This document shows positions 47,860 to 58,297 of a stretch of 62,000 nt of DNA, piece after piece. The notes under the pieces are model-generated. The model saw only the letters and a list, made by a program, of their open reading frames with translations, did no database searches and was not told the origin of the DNA. The translations under genes and the position numbers were made by a program. Position 1 is the stretch's first letter; every line of letters begins with the position of its first letter. Source of the stretch: Cryptomeria japonica (Eukaryota; Streptophyta; Pinopsida; Cupressales; Cupressaceae); the NCBI RefSeq assembly GCF_030272615.1, contig NC_081414.1:524256137-524318136 (forward strand), in the 5' to 3' direction.

Positions 47860-48140
47860 AAGATGCTTGCCAATTAAGGTCTGTGAAGTAGCGTAAAACC
47901 ATGTGCGAAAAACAAAAGTTAAAAACCTGCAGGTTCCGAGCAGATCGATGGTCGACATGACTTCGCAAAAGGGAGATTCTCATGCGTTAAACCCTGTGAA
48001 ATGGTGAAAAACCCAGGCTCAGCGAAGGGGAGTTAAAAATTGAGCAAGTCCGGAAAGATCCAACGGCTTGCATGATTTTGGAGACAAAAGATGCTCACTG
48101 GTTAGCCATTGCGAAATGGTGAAAGCCAGGTGGCAGGTCC
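47860..48140. repeat. Degenerate 110-bp repeat in element C LTR
   Basis: Three units carry a phrase like GATGCTCAC..TTA followed by GTGAAATGGTGAAA (clearest at about 47865, 47970 and 48090). They are diverged but in register. Confidence 0.6.
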
Positions 48141-48229
48141 AATTGGCGGTCCAGTAGGCGGGTCTCGTCCTAGTGGCGCATAGGTGGTGCTGAGGTGGCA
48201 GACACATGGCGATGATGTGGTGATGAGCG

Positions 48230-48410
48230 AGCAGCTTGGTGGCGGACACGTGGCAGAGTGATGAGGTGTCATCCCAGAGGGCGCCCAGTGGATCCCATCG
48301 ATGAATCAGAGACTGCCACGTGGCAGGGTGTCAGGCCAAAATTAGAGGCAAAAATGGATGAAAAATCAAAATTAAATTATATAGTTGAAACTATATAGAA
48401 AATTGAAAAA
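48230..48410 (+). promoter_or_regulatory. Likely promoter region of element C LTR
   Basis: Two G-box cores (CACGTG) lie within GGACACGTGGCAG (about 48244-48256) and TGCCACGTGGCAG (about 48313-48325). The stretch from 48120 is rich in GTGGC repeats. TATATAG lies at about 48389-48395, with another candidate at about 48409. G-boxes bind bZIP and bHLH factors in plants. Use as the U3 promoter is inference from position. Confidence 0.5.
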
Positions 48411-49555
48411 TTTAAATGACAGAGCCACATGAATGATTAATTCGCCTAGAGGTCTATTTTTGGTCAAAATACTAAGTATTATATATTGTCAGAAAGCTCT
48501 CAAGATAAGGAATCCAATCAAATAGTTAATTTTAACAGATATGTGATATTTTGAGAGCAGTTTCCACGGGAATGAAGAAGATATTTTTGCAGTTAGGGAC
48601 AAAGGAGACACTTGACAATTTCGGTTGCAGACCTAATCTTTTCCCTCTTCCTTCTTATTCCAATTTTCTTCTCATGGTAAAGGTTCCAGAATTCTGTGAG
48701 AAGTGCTCCAGTTTTCATGGCTTCCATTTTTTGAATTTCTTGACCCAAACTTGTAAAGTTCTATGGATCTGTTCAGGGTATAGAGGCTACATTGCAGGAT
48801 GACAAATTGTTTTCTAGTTGTAGGTCTTACTTGTGTTAGGCATGAGTAAATTTCCCATGATATTGTCTCTGTGCGTTTATTTCATTGTTATGAATTGAAT
48901 CCTCAAGGAGGCTTATAATTTGTCATCTCAAGGAGATTGTATGATTGTTTGTAGGCATTCCTCAATGAAGAGTTTAAATTCTATAATCAGTCATAAACAA
49001 TGGAATGTGTCCCAGATCTGATAATTTTGTGAATGGATTGAGTAATGCATTAGTATAAGGTATTAATGCAGGGATATTTTGTAAGGAAAACAAATTTGCA
49101 GCTGTGATTGACATTTTGTAGTTCTGTGTGTGACTCTATTACCAAATGAACAAGGCACTGGTCTTTGATAGATTTGGGGATGGTTTCCGATATATATTTT
49201 AAAAGAAAATCTCTTTCCCTTTATGTTTAGGGGTTTGTGTTCTATCCTTCCAAAGCTCCGTTTCACCCATTATTTGTACAAGATCCAACCAATCTGTATG
49301 TGTTATCTAATTTGTTGAGCTTGTGGAATGGTTTATTTGCTTCATTGATGCTGTCATGGTGAGTAAATGAGTTAATTTCATGCATCAAAAAGGGTGTCCC
49401 CCCCTAGGTCTAGTAGAACTTGAAGTGCAAGAGGATCATTAGGATCCTATGTTATGTTGTCCAAGCCCTATAGTGTTTTAATTGATTGAGATTGACTTTC
49501 TCATAGATCAATTGCAAGTGTACTTAGGTTAATCAGATTTGGTGAACAACAAAAA

Positions 49556-49573
49556 TGGCGACTTTGCTGGGGA
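49556..49573 (+). other. Element C primer binding site, tRNA-Arg
   Basis: TGGCGACTTTGCTGGGGA resembles the complement of the plant tRNA-Arg 3' end with two differences. This primer is typical of Ogre elements. It lies 4 bp after the LTR end. Confidence 0.82.
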
Positions 49574-49959
49574 ATTGCTGAATAAGAATTGCCTAATTTC
49601 ATATCCAGCCAGTCTGTCCATTGTGTATGCACAAAGTTTTGAAATTGATTTTATGTTAGAGAATGTTCCTTGTTCTGGATCTATAGAATGATGTGTTATG
49701 TCATGTCATATATTACGAAGGAGTAACAGTAAATTCATTGTTGAAAGTTGTAAGAAGTTCTTGCAGCTGTGTGCAAAATTTTCCCCGATTCCTTATTTGG
49801 GTGGCGACTTTGTGGTTCATACCAGTGTTAAATAGCCTGGAAGAGTGTTTATTGCAGTGAGATTGAAAGAGAAACAAAGAATTTAAATTTGTGATTGAAT
49901 GGTATTCTACTGTTCAAAATGTTCTCTATGCAAGAGGTGGCAACTCTGAGGTAAAAGAC
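49574..49959 (+). other. Element C leader, part before element D
   Basis: Non-coding leader of C, ending with AAGAC (49955-49959), the duplication made by element D. It resumes at 57945 and runs to the gag start at 58298. Confidence 0.7.
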
Positions 49960-51364
49960 TGTAGCGTCCTAAAATTGTGACACTTGCAATTTCGACTGCA
50001 TTTGGGTCTTCACGATGGCGGTGCAATGATGAGCCTGAATGGAGACCTCGAAACCTGCTTGTGACATCAAAAACTGCATCTTTCTGCACCTTGGCCTGAT
50101 CCTCCTTGCACCCTGTTGTCCTGGGAGGTGGGACCATGGTGCCCAGCGCCCTGGTCCTTTAGGACCATGGCGCCTAGCGCCCTAGTCCCTCAGGACCATG
50201 GCGCCCAGCGCCCTGGTCCCTGGCCCTATTTTGGGCCCGGTCTCTTGTTGGGCATCGGGTCTTTAAGTTTGCAATTTGGAAAATAATGTTCCTAGGTCGG
50301 CCTAAGGTCGGAAAAATCAGTCTTCTAACCCTAATTGACAAGTATATAAACTACATTTCCTCTCCCTGGTCCCTGGCCCTATTTTGGGCCCGGTCTCTTG
50401 TTGGGCATTGGGTCTTTAAGTTTTCAATTTGGAAAATAATGTTCCTAGGTCAGCCTAAGGTCGGAAAAATCAGTCTTCTAACCCTAATTGACAAATATAT
50501 AAACTACATTTCCTCTCCCAGGAAAAGAGAGGAAAAAGATATGTGTGCAAAAGGTGGAAGCGCTAGGCAAACATTCAAACATTCAAGCATTCAAGCATTC
50601 CTTCAAGCAATTGAGCATTCTAATTCTCCATTCAAGGCTAGGTGTTGCATTCAAGACAAGGATTCAACCATTGAAGAGGAGATCACTTACAACATACAAC
50701 ATACAACATCATTACACCTTCGCATGTAAGAATACAAACATTCTTACAACAAGGTATCAGTACTTGATTACATTACAAACACTTACATTTACAGCATTCT
50801 CATTTCTTGGCTAATTCCAAAACCGGGGTTTGACCTAAAGGCAAACCCCTAATCCCTAACCCCCCAATCGTCCTCTCTTTTCTGTGTGTAGGTTGCAGGT
50901 ACGCGGCTGTAATTGAAGATCTGGAATCCTTGTGCAGAGACAAACAGATCCCCCTTTGTTTCGCGGATTTTTCGGAGGACCGTGTGCACTCCGGGCGCCA
51001 TTGTCCCGTCAACTTTCGCTCAAATTTGCAAGACAACACCGTCTTGACATTTTACTGCTAATTTCAGGTCTGTAGCTTCATCTCATGTCCCAATCTCCGT
51101 TTATAAGCTAATCTTTCTTACTTTACATGCATTCCTAGTTCAATCATTCTATCTACATTCTTTACAAAAGAGGGTATCCTTGATGTCTTAACCCTTGAAA
51201 CTCATTTAGAATCCAGTCTTGCATTGTGTGGGATTGGATCTTGTGGGTTTCAACCCCTCTTTTGAATGTAAAGTCTCTCCTAAGTGAAAACCGTCAACCC
51301 TAGTGACCTCCTTTCTCTCTCCATGGAGTGGGGGAACACCTAGGGTTCGATTTTCCACTTTACA
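49960..51364 (+). repeat. Element D 5' LTR
   Basis: 1405 bp, TGTAGCGTCC to CTTTACA. It is longer than its partner because of three 31-bp units (one on the right) and a doubled 153-bp promoter module, less one 7-bp unit that is extra on the right. Two TATA boxes (TATATAA at 50343-50349 and 50496-50502) therefore stand in this LTR. Confidence 0.95.
50131..50519. repeat. 31-bp triplication and 153-bp promoter duplication in the 5' LTR of D
   Basis: The 31-bp units start at 50131, 50162 and 50193 with GGACCATGG. The 153-bp unit occurs at 50214-50366 and 50367-50519, each copy ending just after the TATA box and CTACATTTCCTCTCCC. The right LTR has one of each (from about 56921). Confidence 0.93.
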
Positions 51365-51367
51365 TTT

Positions 51368-51386
51368 TGGTGAACCCGATGTGAAC
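51368..51386 (+). other. Element D primer binding site, tRNA-Trp
   Basis: TGGTGAACCCGATGTGAAC matches the complement of the plant tRNA-Trp 3' end with one difference within its first 17 bases. It lies 3 bp after the LTR end. Confidence 0.8.
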
Positions 51387-52549
51387 ATCCTAATTCTGAT
51401 TATTCATGGTTAGATCTAAAATTTTTTTGCTTCCTTAATTACATTTCCATGTTTGATCTTTTGCAAATTTTAGAGGTTAATTGCATAAAAACCCTAAATT
51501 TTCTTTATAGTAATTGAGCTTGTGAAATGTTTAATTGTTAATGCTTGTTTCAGATCTACCCTTCTATTGCAAATTGTCAAATCATATTTGTGCTGTAATT
51601 CTAAAAATTAAGTGGTTAAGTGTCAAAACCCTAATTTTTAAAACCCTCTTGATTCAACCTTTGACTGACGATTTCACTGATCAAAACACCTCCAAATCGG
51701 CTGTAACTTTGGATTCCGCAACAAAATCACAATATCTCTCATCCCTGAAAATTTTGAAAAAAGTTGCAAGGACCGTGTGCACCCCGAGCGCCATCGTCTC
51801 CGACATTTTTTCTGAAATTTCGGGAGCTAGATCTCACTGTATTTTTCTGCTAAAATCCAGAATCTTGGCTGATTTCATCAATTCTAACACTTTCAGAATT
51901 AAAGTCAAAGTTGGTCTAGTGATTGCTTAGATTAGGGCTTATAATCATTCAAAAATTGTTGAAATTGAAATTTGCGTTAAAATTGTGTTTCTTACAGTCC
52001 TAAATTTGAAAAGTGTGTTGGCATTCATTCAAAATTTCAGTGCTTTATTCAAATTCTTGCAGTTTGTGACTTTTGAAATTAAGTGTTTAATTGCAGCAAC
52101 TTTGATTTCCACTTTCAAATTTGAATTTTTGCATGAAATTGAGTCAACTTTTAAATTTCAAAGCTTGCATTGCTTTCAGTATTCCCTCTAAAAACATAAA
52201 ATTCAAAATTTTAGTTTCCCTCTCTTTTTCAAAATTCAAATTTTGCGTTTTTCAACAATCTTGGTAGGGTTCAATTTTGAGATTGCAACTTTAATTTGGC
52301 CTATCTACAGATCGTAAAATCACTCAATTTTTTCAGATTAGCTTTAAAATCACCATAACTTTCATCTCTAAAAATTTTGAAAAAAGTTGTGAGGACTGTG
52401 TGCACTCCGTTCACCATGGTCCCTGACATTTTTTCTGAAACTTCGGGAGATTGTTATGATTGCATTTAACAGCTTAAATCTAGGAGATTGGCTGATTTTA
52501 TTGAAATTTGCTACTTCTAAATTCAAAATATTCTCTCTCTCTTTAGTGC
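51387..52549 (+). other. Element D untranslated leader
   Basis: Non-coding. It contains two copies of a module of about 165 bp (51735-51900 and 52355-52520), each with AAAATTTTGAAAAAAGTTG and GTGTGCAC. A pyrimidine run ending TCTTTAG sits just before the gag ATG and could be a splice acceptor, but no matching donor was fixed. Confidence 0.65.
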
Positions 52550-55500
52550 ATGAGTTTTACAACAATAAGCCCTACTTACACTATTCCCATTAGACGAAGC
52601 CTTAGAATTAAGTCTTTCCAAGGTGTAATTACCAAGGAGATGGAACCTAATTTGAATGGCCTTTTTAACGAGGACATGGGTAATTCCTCTAATCCTCTTA
52701 ATGATGAAGAAGCTCTCCATGAGGTTCTTGTAGAACAACTTTCAAAATTGGATAATCAATTTGATGATTTTCAGTGATGGATGTCTCAAGAATACCCCGA
52801 TAGTCAAGATCTTTCATTAATTGAGGGTCTGAAACGTATGGTTCAAAGTGATAAGAATGGAATTGATATTTTACGTAGTATTGCACACATTGTGGATTCA
52901 AATGTGATGCCTATGAAGAGTTGTGCCAAAACTTTAGGTTATACACAACCTCCTACTCAAGACAATCATTCTATTCCTTTGACAACTTCTATTGCTAGTA
53001 TACCTACTTTTACATCAAACATAATGACTACTTCAATACAAAACATTCCACCTATGATCACCAGTCATGGGGGCAATCCTTCTTCTTCAATCAACCCTCT
53101 TCCTTCATTCAATCCGACTTCTTCATTCATTCCTTCAATGAGTGTCCCTATTACATCTCCACAAATGAACATGACGCAAGGGGGCAATTCGTTTAACCCT
53201 TCCATTCCTCCTTGTAGTGTTCCTCCTTTCCAATCATCTCCTATGACTAACTATCATAGTGTCCCACCACCTTACTCTCAATCAATACCTTCTTTCAATA
53301 ACATAATACCTCCATCACAATCTAACATGTCTAATATGAACTCTTCGACTGAAGCGACCATTAACAATCTTGCACAAACTGTCTCTTCTTTACAGCAACA
53401 AATTTCCTCCATGAATCAATCTAAGTTTAGTGTGCCCACATTTGATGTTGCGAGCCCACTTTCTCTTGACATTGTTCGAGCTATCCCCCCTAAACATGTT
53501 GAAATCCCGCAATTGGAGCTTTATAATGGTAAGGGTGATCCTCTAACACATGTTAAGACCTTTCAAACAATATGTACCGATTTTGCTCATGACCAAAGGT
53601 TGCTTGCAAAACTGTTTACTAGAACATTAAGAGATAAAGCTCTGCAATGGTATTTCTCGTTGCCTTCCTATTCTATTACTTCTTTCCAACAACTTGCAAA
53701 TGCTTTTATCCCACAATTTCAAAACAATATAAGTCCTAAAGTTACTTTGATTGATTTAATGCATTGTAAACAAGGTGTTAAAGAAAAAGTGACTGATTTC
53801 ATTGGTAGATATAAGCATTTGTATGCTCAAATTTCTTTTCCAGTACCTAACAATGATATTCAAAGAATCTTTATTTCTAATTTACAAAAAGATATTAGAG
53901 AAAAACTTTTGTTTTCTGAGTTTACTTCTTTCCAATAGTTGTGCGCAACTCTTCACAATTATCAACTGACTGTGAGTCAAATGGAACAAGCAAATCCTAT
54001 GGCTCCGAGTGATAAGGGTGATAGTAGTCAACAACCATTTGGAAAGTTTAAACCGAACAGAGAGGTCATTAAGTTCAATGAAAACATCATCAACAACAAT
54101 GTGAATGCAGAATCAGGTGTGCCTCCTATTTCTAAGTTTTTCAAGAAAGAGAGAAAGTTTACTCCTTTGAATGAATCATTGCATAGTATTATGAATAAGT
54201 TATTGGAACAAAATGTGCTTACTCTCCCTCCTATAAGGCAAATAGATCTTACAAAGATTAATTCACCCTATTTTGATAACAAATCTTTTTGTCAATTTCA
54301 TCGTCAACCTGGGCATGATACTGAAAAATGTTTTGCTTTAAAGGGTAAAATTCAAGATTTGATTGATAATAATACTATCTCTGTTTCTGGTGTGAATGAT
54401 AAAGGCAACACATCTGTAGCTCCTCCTAACCAAAATCTTAAATTTTTTACTGATCCATTACCTTCTCATACCTCTAATGTGATTGAGACTAATGATTCCT
54501 CTTTCTCACCTGATAGTCTTGTGTCTATGACTCCGAATGTGATTAACTTTGTGGCGCAGTAGAAAATCCCTAAAGAACCTTCCATCACATTTGATTCCAG
54601 TGAAACTATCAGGGCACCTGATGGTCCTTTATATATAGTTGCAAAAGAATACACCTTGCTGTGGAGTGCTTATTGATCCTTCTTGTATGGTTAATGTCAT
54701 TACTGAAGAATTTATTTTTACATTGCAATTGAATCAAGTGATCTATGACAAAACAAATGTGGTTGTGAAATTATTTGATGCATTTTCTTCTCCTGCAATT
54801 GGTTCTATTACATTACCTATTGAGGTTCATAATAAATCCCTTGATGTGAGTTTTGCTATTATTCCATCGTCCGAACAATTTCGTGTGAAGCTAGGCTATC
54901 CTTGGCTATCTTCCATGAAAGCTATTGCTTCTCCTATTCACAAGTGTTTGAAATTTCCCCATAATGGTGAAGTTGTTACTATCAATCATAGTCTCTTTAA
55001 ACCAGCTAAAAGAACTTCTAGCGTTCCTATTGATTATTTTTGGCCTAAACAATTTCAATCTCTTCCACCACGAAATGATCATCTTTTCAAATCTTATCAA
55101 AAGTGGAAAAAAGATATGATCTTATCTCTGAGTGAACCTAGAACACCCAAACTTGATATTCCTATCATTCTTGAGAAGGAAGTTCTTCCTTTGAAAGATA
55201 AAACTAATGTCTTTCCTCAAGAAGATTCCCAACCCATCCCTATGGATGTGACTACGTCTATGTCTAATAAACTTTCTAAAGGTAGACCTATACCTCCTCA
55301 TCATGATGGACTTGGTCTCCTTCCTAAACCAAATATTCCTCCTTTATATGGAGCAGTTCCTCCTCCTTCCTCTTATAGAGAGAAGAGACCTTCCTCTTCT
55401 CCTATTATTCAACCTAAGAGACCACAACCTAAACACCCAAGTGATAAGGATGAGAACATTCCTTCTCCTCAATCTTCTCAACTTCCTGCTAAGACTAGAC

Positions 55501-55994
55501 GAAATCGTTCTGCACGTGAATGCCGACGAAAGCATCGTCTTAGAGCTCAGGCAGATGCTTCTCAAACTTTGCAATCCCCAAAAACACCTTCAGCTAGTAT
55601 TATTCCATTTTCTCCTCAGCCGAAAATTGAGCCAAAATCTCCTAAACATAAGATGCATGATGGTCTTGATCCTGTGCGAGTTAAAGATCCTATTTTTATA
55701 AATCTTGATGATGATATAGATGAAAATGTTATTCATGATGAAAATGTTACTCCTCTTTCTTCTGATAGTGAATATGAATATGTTGATGTTGATAACCATT
55801 TATCTAACGAATTTTCTAAAGCACTTATCCTAGCTCCTAGACAAGAACAACGTGGCGTGGAACATGAACATAGCCCTTGTTTGGATCTTGTGATAGCTCC
55901 ATCTACTGTGTTGGATGTTCCTCCTCTAGCGTGTTTCCTGCCTTCCCGAAATATTGATCAGCAAGATCGGGGGGTGGATGACGTGCTAGACTAG
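52550..55994 (+). pseudogene. Element D gag-protease-tail polyprotein
   Basis: It begins at the ATG at 52550 (MSFTTISPTYTIPI). Frame 2 runs to about 54640 with stops at 52775 (TGA), 53936 (TAG) and 54560 (TAG), then shifts by one to the frame 54639-55994. In order there is an N-terminal region, a long Ser/Pro/Asn/Met-rich spacer (about 52950-53400), and the Gag core (LYNGKGDPLTHVKTFQ, then DKALQWYFSLP, about 53520-53660). Next is a CHHC knuckle CQFHRQPGHDTEKC (about 54292-54333), then a retropepsin-like domain (GVLIDPSCMVNVITEEF; LGYPWLSSMKAIASP). The tail of about 300 residues has a Pro-rich part, a basic cluster KTRRNRSARECRRKHRLRAQ (about 55495-55555) and an acidic part. The active-site triplet reads Asp-Pro-Ser rather than Asp-Ser/Thr-Gly, so proteolysis is doubtful. 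The tail matches no family I recognize. Confidence 0.85.
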
Positions 55995-56732
55995 TTCATT
56001 AGCATAGCAGACTCTCTCCTCCTCTCTTGATCTCTTTTGTTTCTTCTTCTATGTGCTATTATCATTCTTCTATTTGTTGTCCTTAGTGTTGTCTACTTGA
56101 GGATGATGCAAAGCATTGAGATCTCTTTTGGTCTCTTTCATGTTGACTTAAAAGACACATGTGTTCCCTTCTTCTAGGTGACCTTCCTTGATTGGGGAAT
56201 GAAGAACAATTATGCATACATACATATGATATACATGAATTATAATACAACATACTGACCCCGAGGAAAGTGAAGTCACCTCGTACTTTGTGTTTTGTGT
56301 CTATTATCCTTGGGTTTATCTCACACTTGGGGGCTAAATCCTTATGATAACGTGCTCCTTTCCCTTCTCATTTCTTATATATATCACTACCTTAGAGCAA
56401 TCACCCCTGATGAGGCATGTGTGATTGCTTTAACGTAGGGGGGCATACACCCCGTTCATATCTCTTCAAGATACTTGAAAATCTCTTGCCCAACTTAGCT
56501 TTGCCTTGAAAATTTTTGGTATTTTTCTTGCATGACTCATAGTGAGGGAACCTTACTACTGACAGTCATGGTTTTCCCTCGTGATCTTCCCTTTTACTTT
56601 GTCAATCGAAGTCGTAAGATCCTTAGTCCACTGGGGGTTTGGTGTATCTTGCCTCCTTGACGTGGTGAAAGTCTTTCAATGTTGTTTCCTTGTACTTTAC
56701 CAGAAGTATGGGCGTATGCTTATACTCCCGCT
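55995..56732 (+). other. Element D 3' untranslated region
   Basis: Non-coding sequence between the tail's stop and the purine tract. Short G-rich phrases like GGGGGCTAAAT recur (about 56329-56340 and 56738-56748), the second forming the purine tract itself. Confidence 0.6.
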
Positions 56733-56747
56733 AAAGTGGGGGCTAAA
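56733..56747 (+). other. Element D polypurine tract
   Basis: AAAGTGGGGGCTAAA ends exactly at the first base before the right LTR. Confidence 0.88.
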
Positions 56748-57944
56748 TGTAGCGTCCTAAAATTGTGACACTTGCAATTTCAACTGCATTTGGGTCTTCA
56801 CGATGGCGGCTCAATGATGAGCCTGAATGGAGACCTCGAAACCTGCTTGCGACATTAAAAACTGCATCTTTCTGCACCTTGGCCTGATCCTCCTTGCACC
56901 CTATTGTCCCGGGAGGTGGGACCATGGTGCCCAGTGCCCTAGTCCCTGGCCCTATTTTGGGCCCGGTCTCTTGTTGGGCATCGGGTCTTTAAGTTTTCAA
57001 TTTGGAAAATAATGTTCCTAGGTCGGCCTAAGGTTAGAAAAATCAGTCTCCTAACCCTAATTGACAAGTATATAAACTACATTTCCTCTCCCAGGAAAAG
57101 AGAGGAAAAACATATGTGTGCAAAAGGCGGAAGCGCTAGGCAAACATTCAAACATTCAAGCATTCAAGCATTCCTTCAAGCAATTGAGTATTCTAAGTCT
57201 CCATTCAAGGCTAGGTGTTGCATTAAAGACAAGGATTCAACCATTGAAGAGGAGATCACTTACAACATACAACATACAACATACAACATCATTACACCTC
57301 CGCATGTAAGAATACAAACATTCTTACAACAAGGTATCAGTACTTGATTACATTACAAACACTTACATTTACAGCATTCTCATTTCTTGGTTAATTCCAA
57401 AACCGGGGTTTGACCTAAAGGAAAACCCCTAATCCCTAACCCCCCAATCGTCCTCTCTTTTCTGTGTGTAGGTTGCAAGTATGCGGCAGTAATTGAAGAT
57501 CTGGAATCCTTGTGCAGAGACGAATAGATCCCCCTTTGTTTCGCGGATTTTTTGGAGGACCGTGTGCACTCCGGGCGCCATCGTCCCGTCAACTTTCGCT
57601 CAAATTTGCAGGACAACACCATCTCGACATTTTACTGCTAATTTCAGGTCTGTAGCTTCATCCCGTGTCCCAATCTCTGTTTATAAGCTAATCTTTCTTA
57701 CTTTACATGCATTCCTAGTTCAATCATTCTATCTACATTTTTTACAAAAGAGGGTATCCTTGATGTCTTAACCCTTGAAACTCATTTAGAATCCAATCTT
57801 GCATTGTGTGGGATTGGATCTTGTGGGTTTCAACCCCTCTTTTGAATGTAAAGTCTGTCCTAAGTGAAAACCGTCAACCCTAGTGACCTCCTTTCTCTCT
57901 CCATGGAGTGGGGGAACACCTAGGGTTCGATTTTCCGCTTTACA
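56748..57944 (+). repeat. Element D 3' LTR
   Basis: 1197 bp with single copies of the 31-bp and 153-bp modules, TATA box at 57069-57075, ending CTTTACA before the AAGAC duplication. Substitutions against the left LTR are few by eye, so D is a young insertion. Confidence 0.95.
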
Positions 57945-58297
57945 AAGACATTGCTAAAATGTGAAGTAAATCTTTAGATCTACAAGTCTTACAATTGCAA
58001 ATCTCCAAGTATTTTCAGAGGTTTTAAATGCAAGATATCTCTTCTGAAATTTTGAATATGTAATGTAGTTTTCCCATTAAGTGAACAACACTAGTAAAGA
58101 AGGAAAGAGAGGTTTTCAAATTAGTTTGCATATTATTCTACTGAAATATCCAGTGTTTATGTTCTTCTATTATAGTATGCAAATTTGGGAAAGATTTGTG
58201 TCAAGCAATGTTATGAATAGATCAGTATGATGATATGTGCTTGAGAGTTTCGTTATTCTACACAAGGTTGCATAATTATTTGTGGGAGTAGGAAGAA

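Larger units (their letters stand above)
45236..49551 (+). repeat. Element C 5' LTR
   Basis: About 4.3 kb, ending GAACAACA just before the primer site. The start TGATT is inferred from the right copy, where TGATTCC follows the purine tract at 61134. About 82 bp present on the right are missing here, between TGATT and GTTGGGACTC. It contains degenerate repeats at about 46780-47480, three units of about 110 bp at 47860-48140, and a patch with G-boxes before AT-rich TATA candidates. Several open frames inside (45643-45984, 47177-47642 and others) have no family resemblance. Confidence 0.78.
49960..57944 (+). mobile_element. Element D: Gag-protease LTR retrotransposon without polymerase
   Basis: This 7985-bp insertion is flanked by AAGAC (49955-49959 and 57945-57949). 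Its LTRs are 1405 and 1197 bp, with a tRNA-Trp primer site and a purine tract before the right LTR. The only coding region (52550-55994) encodes Gag with a CHHC knuckle, a retropepsin-like domain and a long Pro-rich, basic, then acidic tail. RT, RNase H and integrase are absent with no sign of a scar, so this is a non-autonomous type. The Gag resembles that of A and B in layout, which points to the Tat/Ogre branch as the likely helper. The helper assignment is inference. Confidence 0.92.

Noticed and set aside
50286-50729. 147-codon plus-strand frame
   Set aside because: It is created by the 153-bp duplication in the LTR of element D, so the protein simply repeats itself.
51387-52549. Leader intron of element D ending at TCTTTAG before the gag ATG
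   Set aside because: The acceptor is plausible but no donor could be chosen from sequence alone.
55303-55799. Open frames on both strands inside the element D tail
   Set aside because: They are shadows of the 452-codon frame 54639-55994, which has the retropepsin-like domain.
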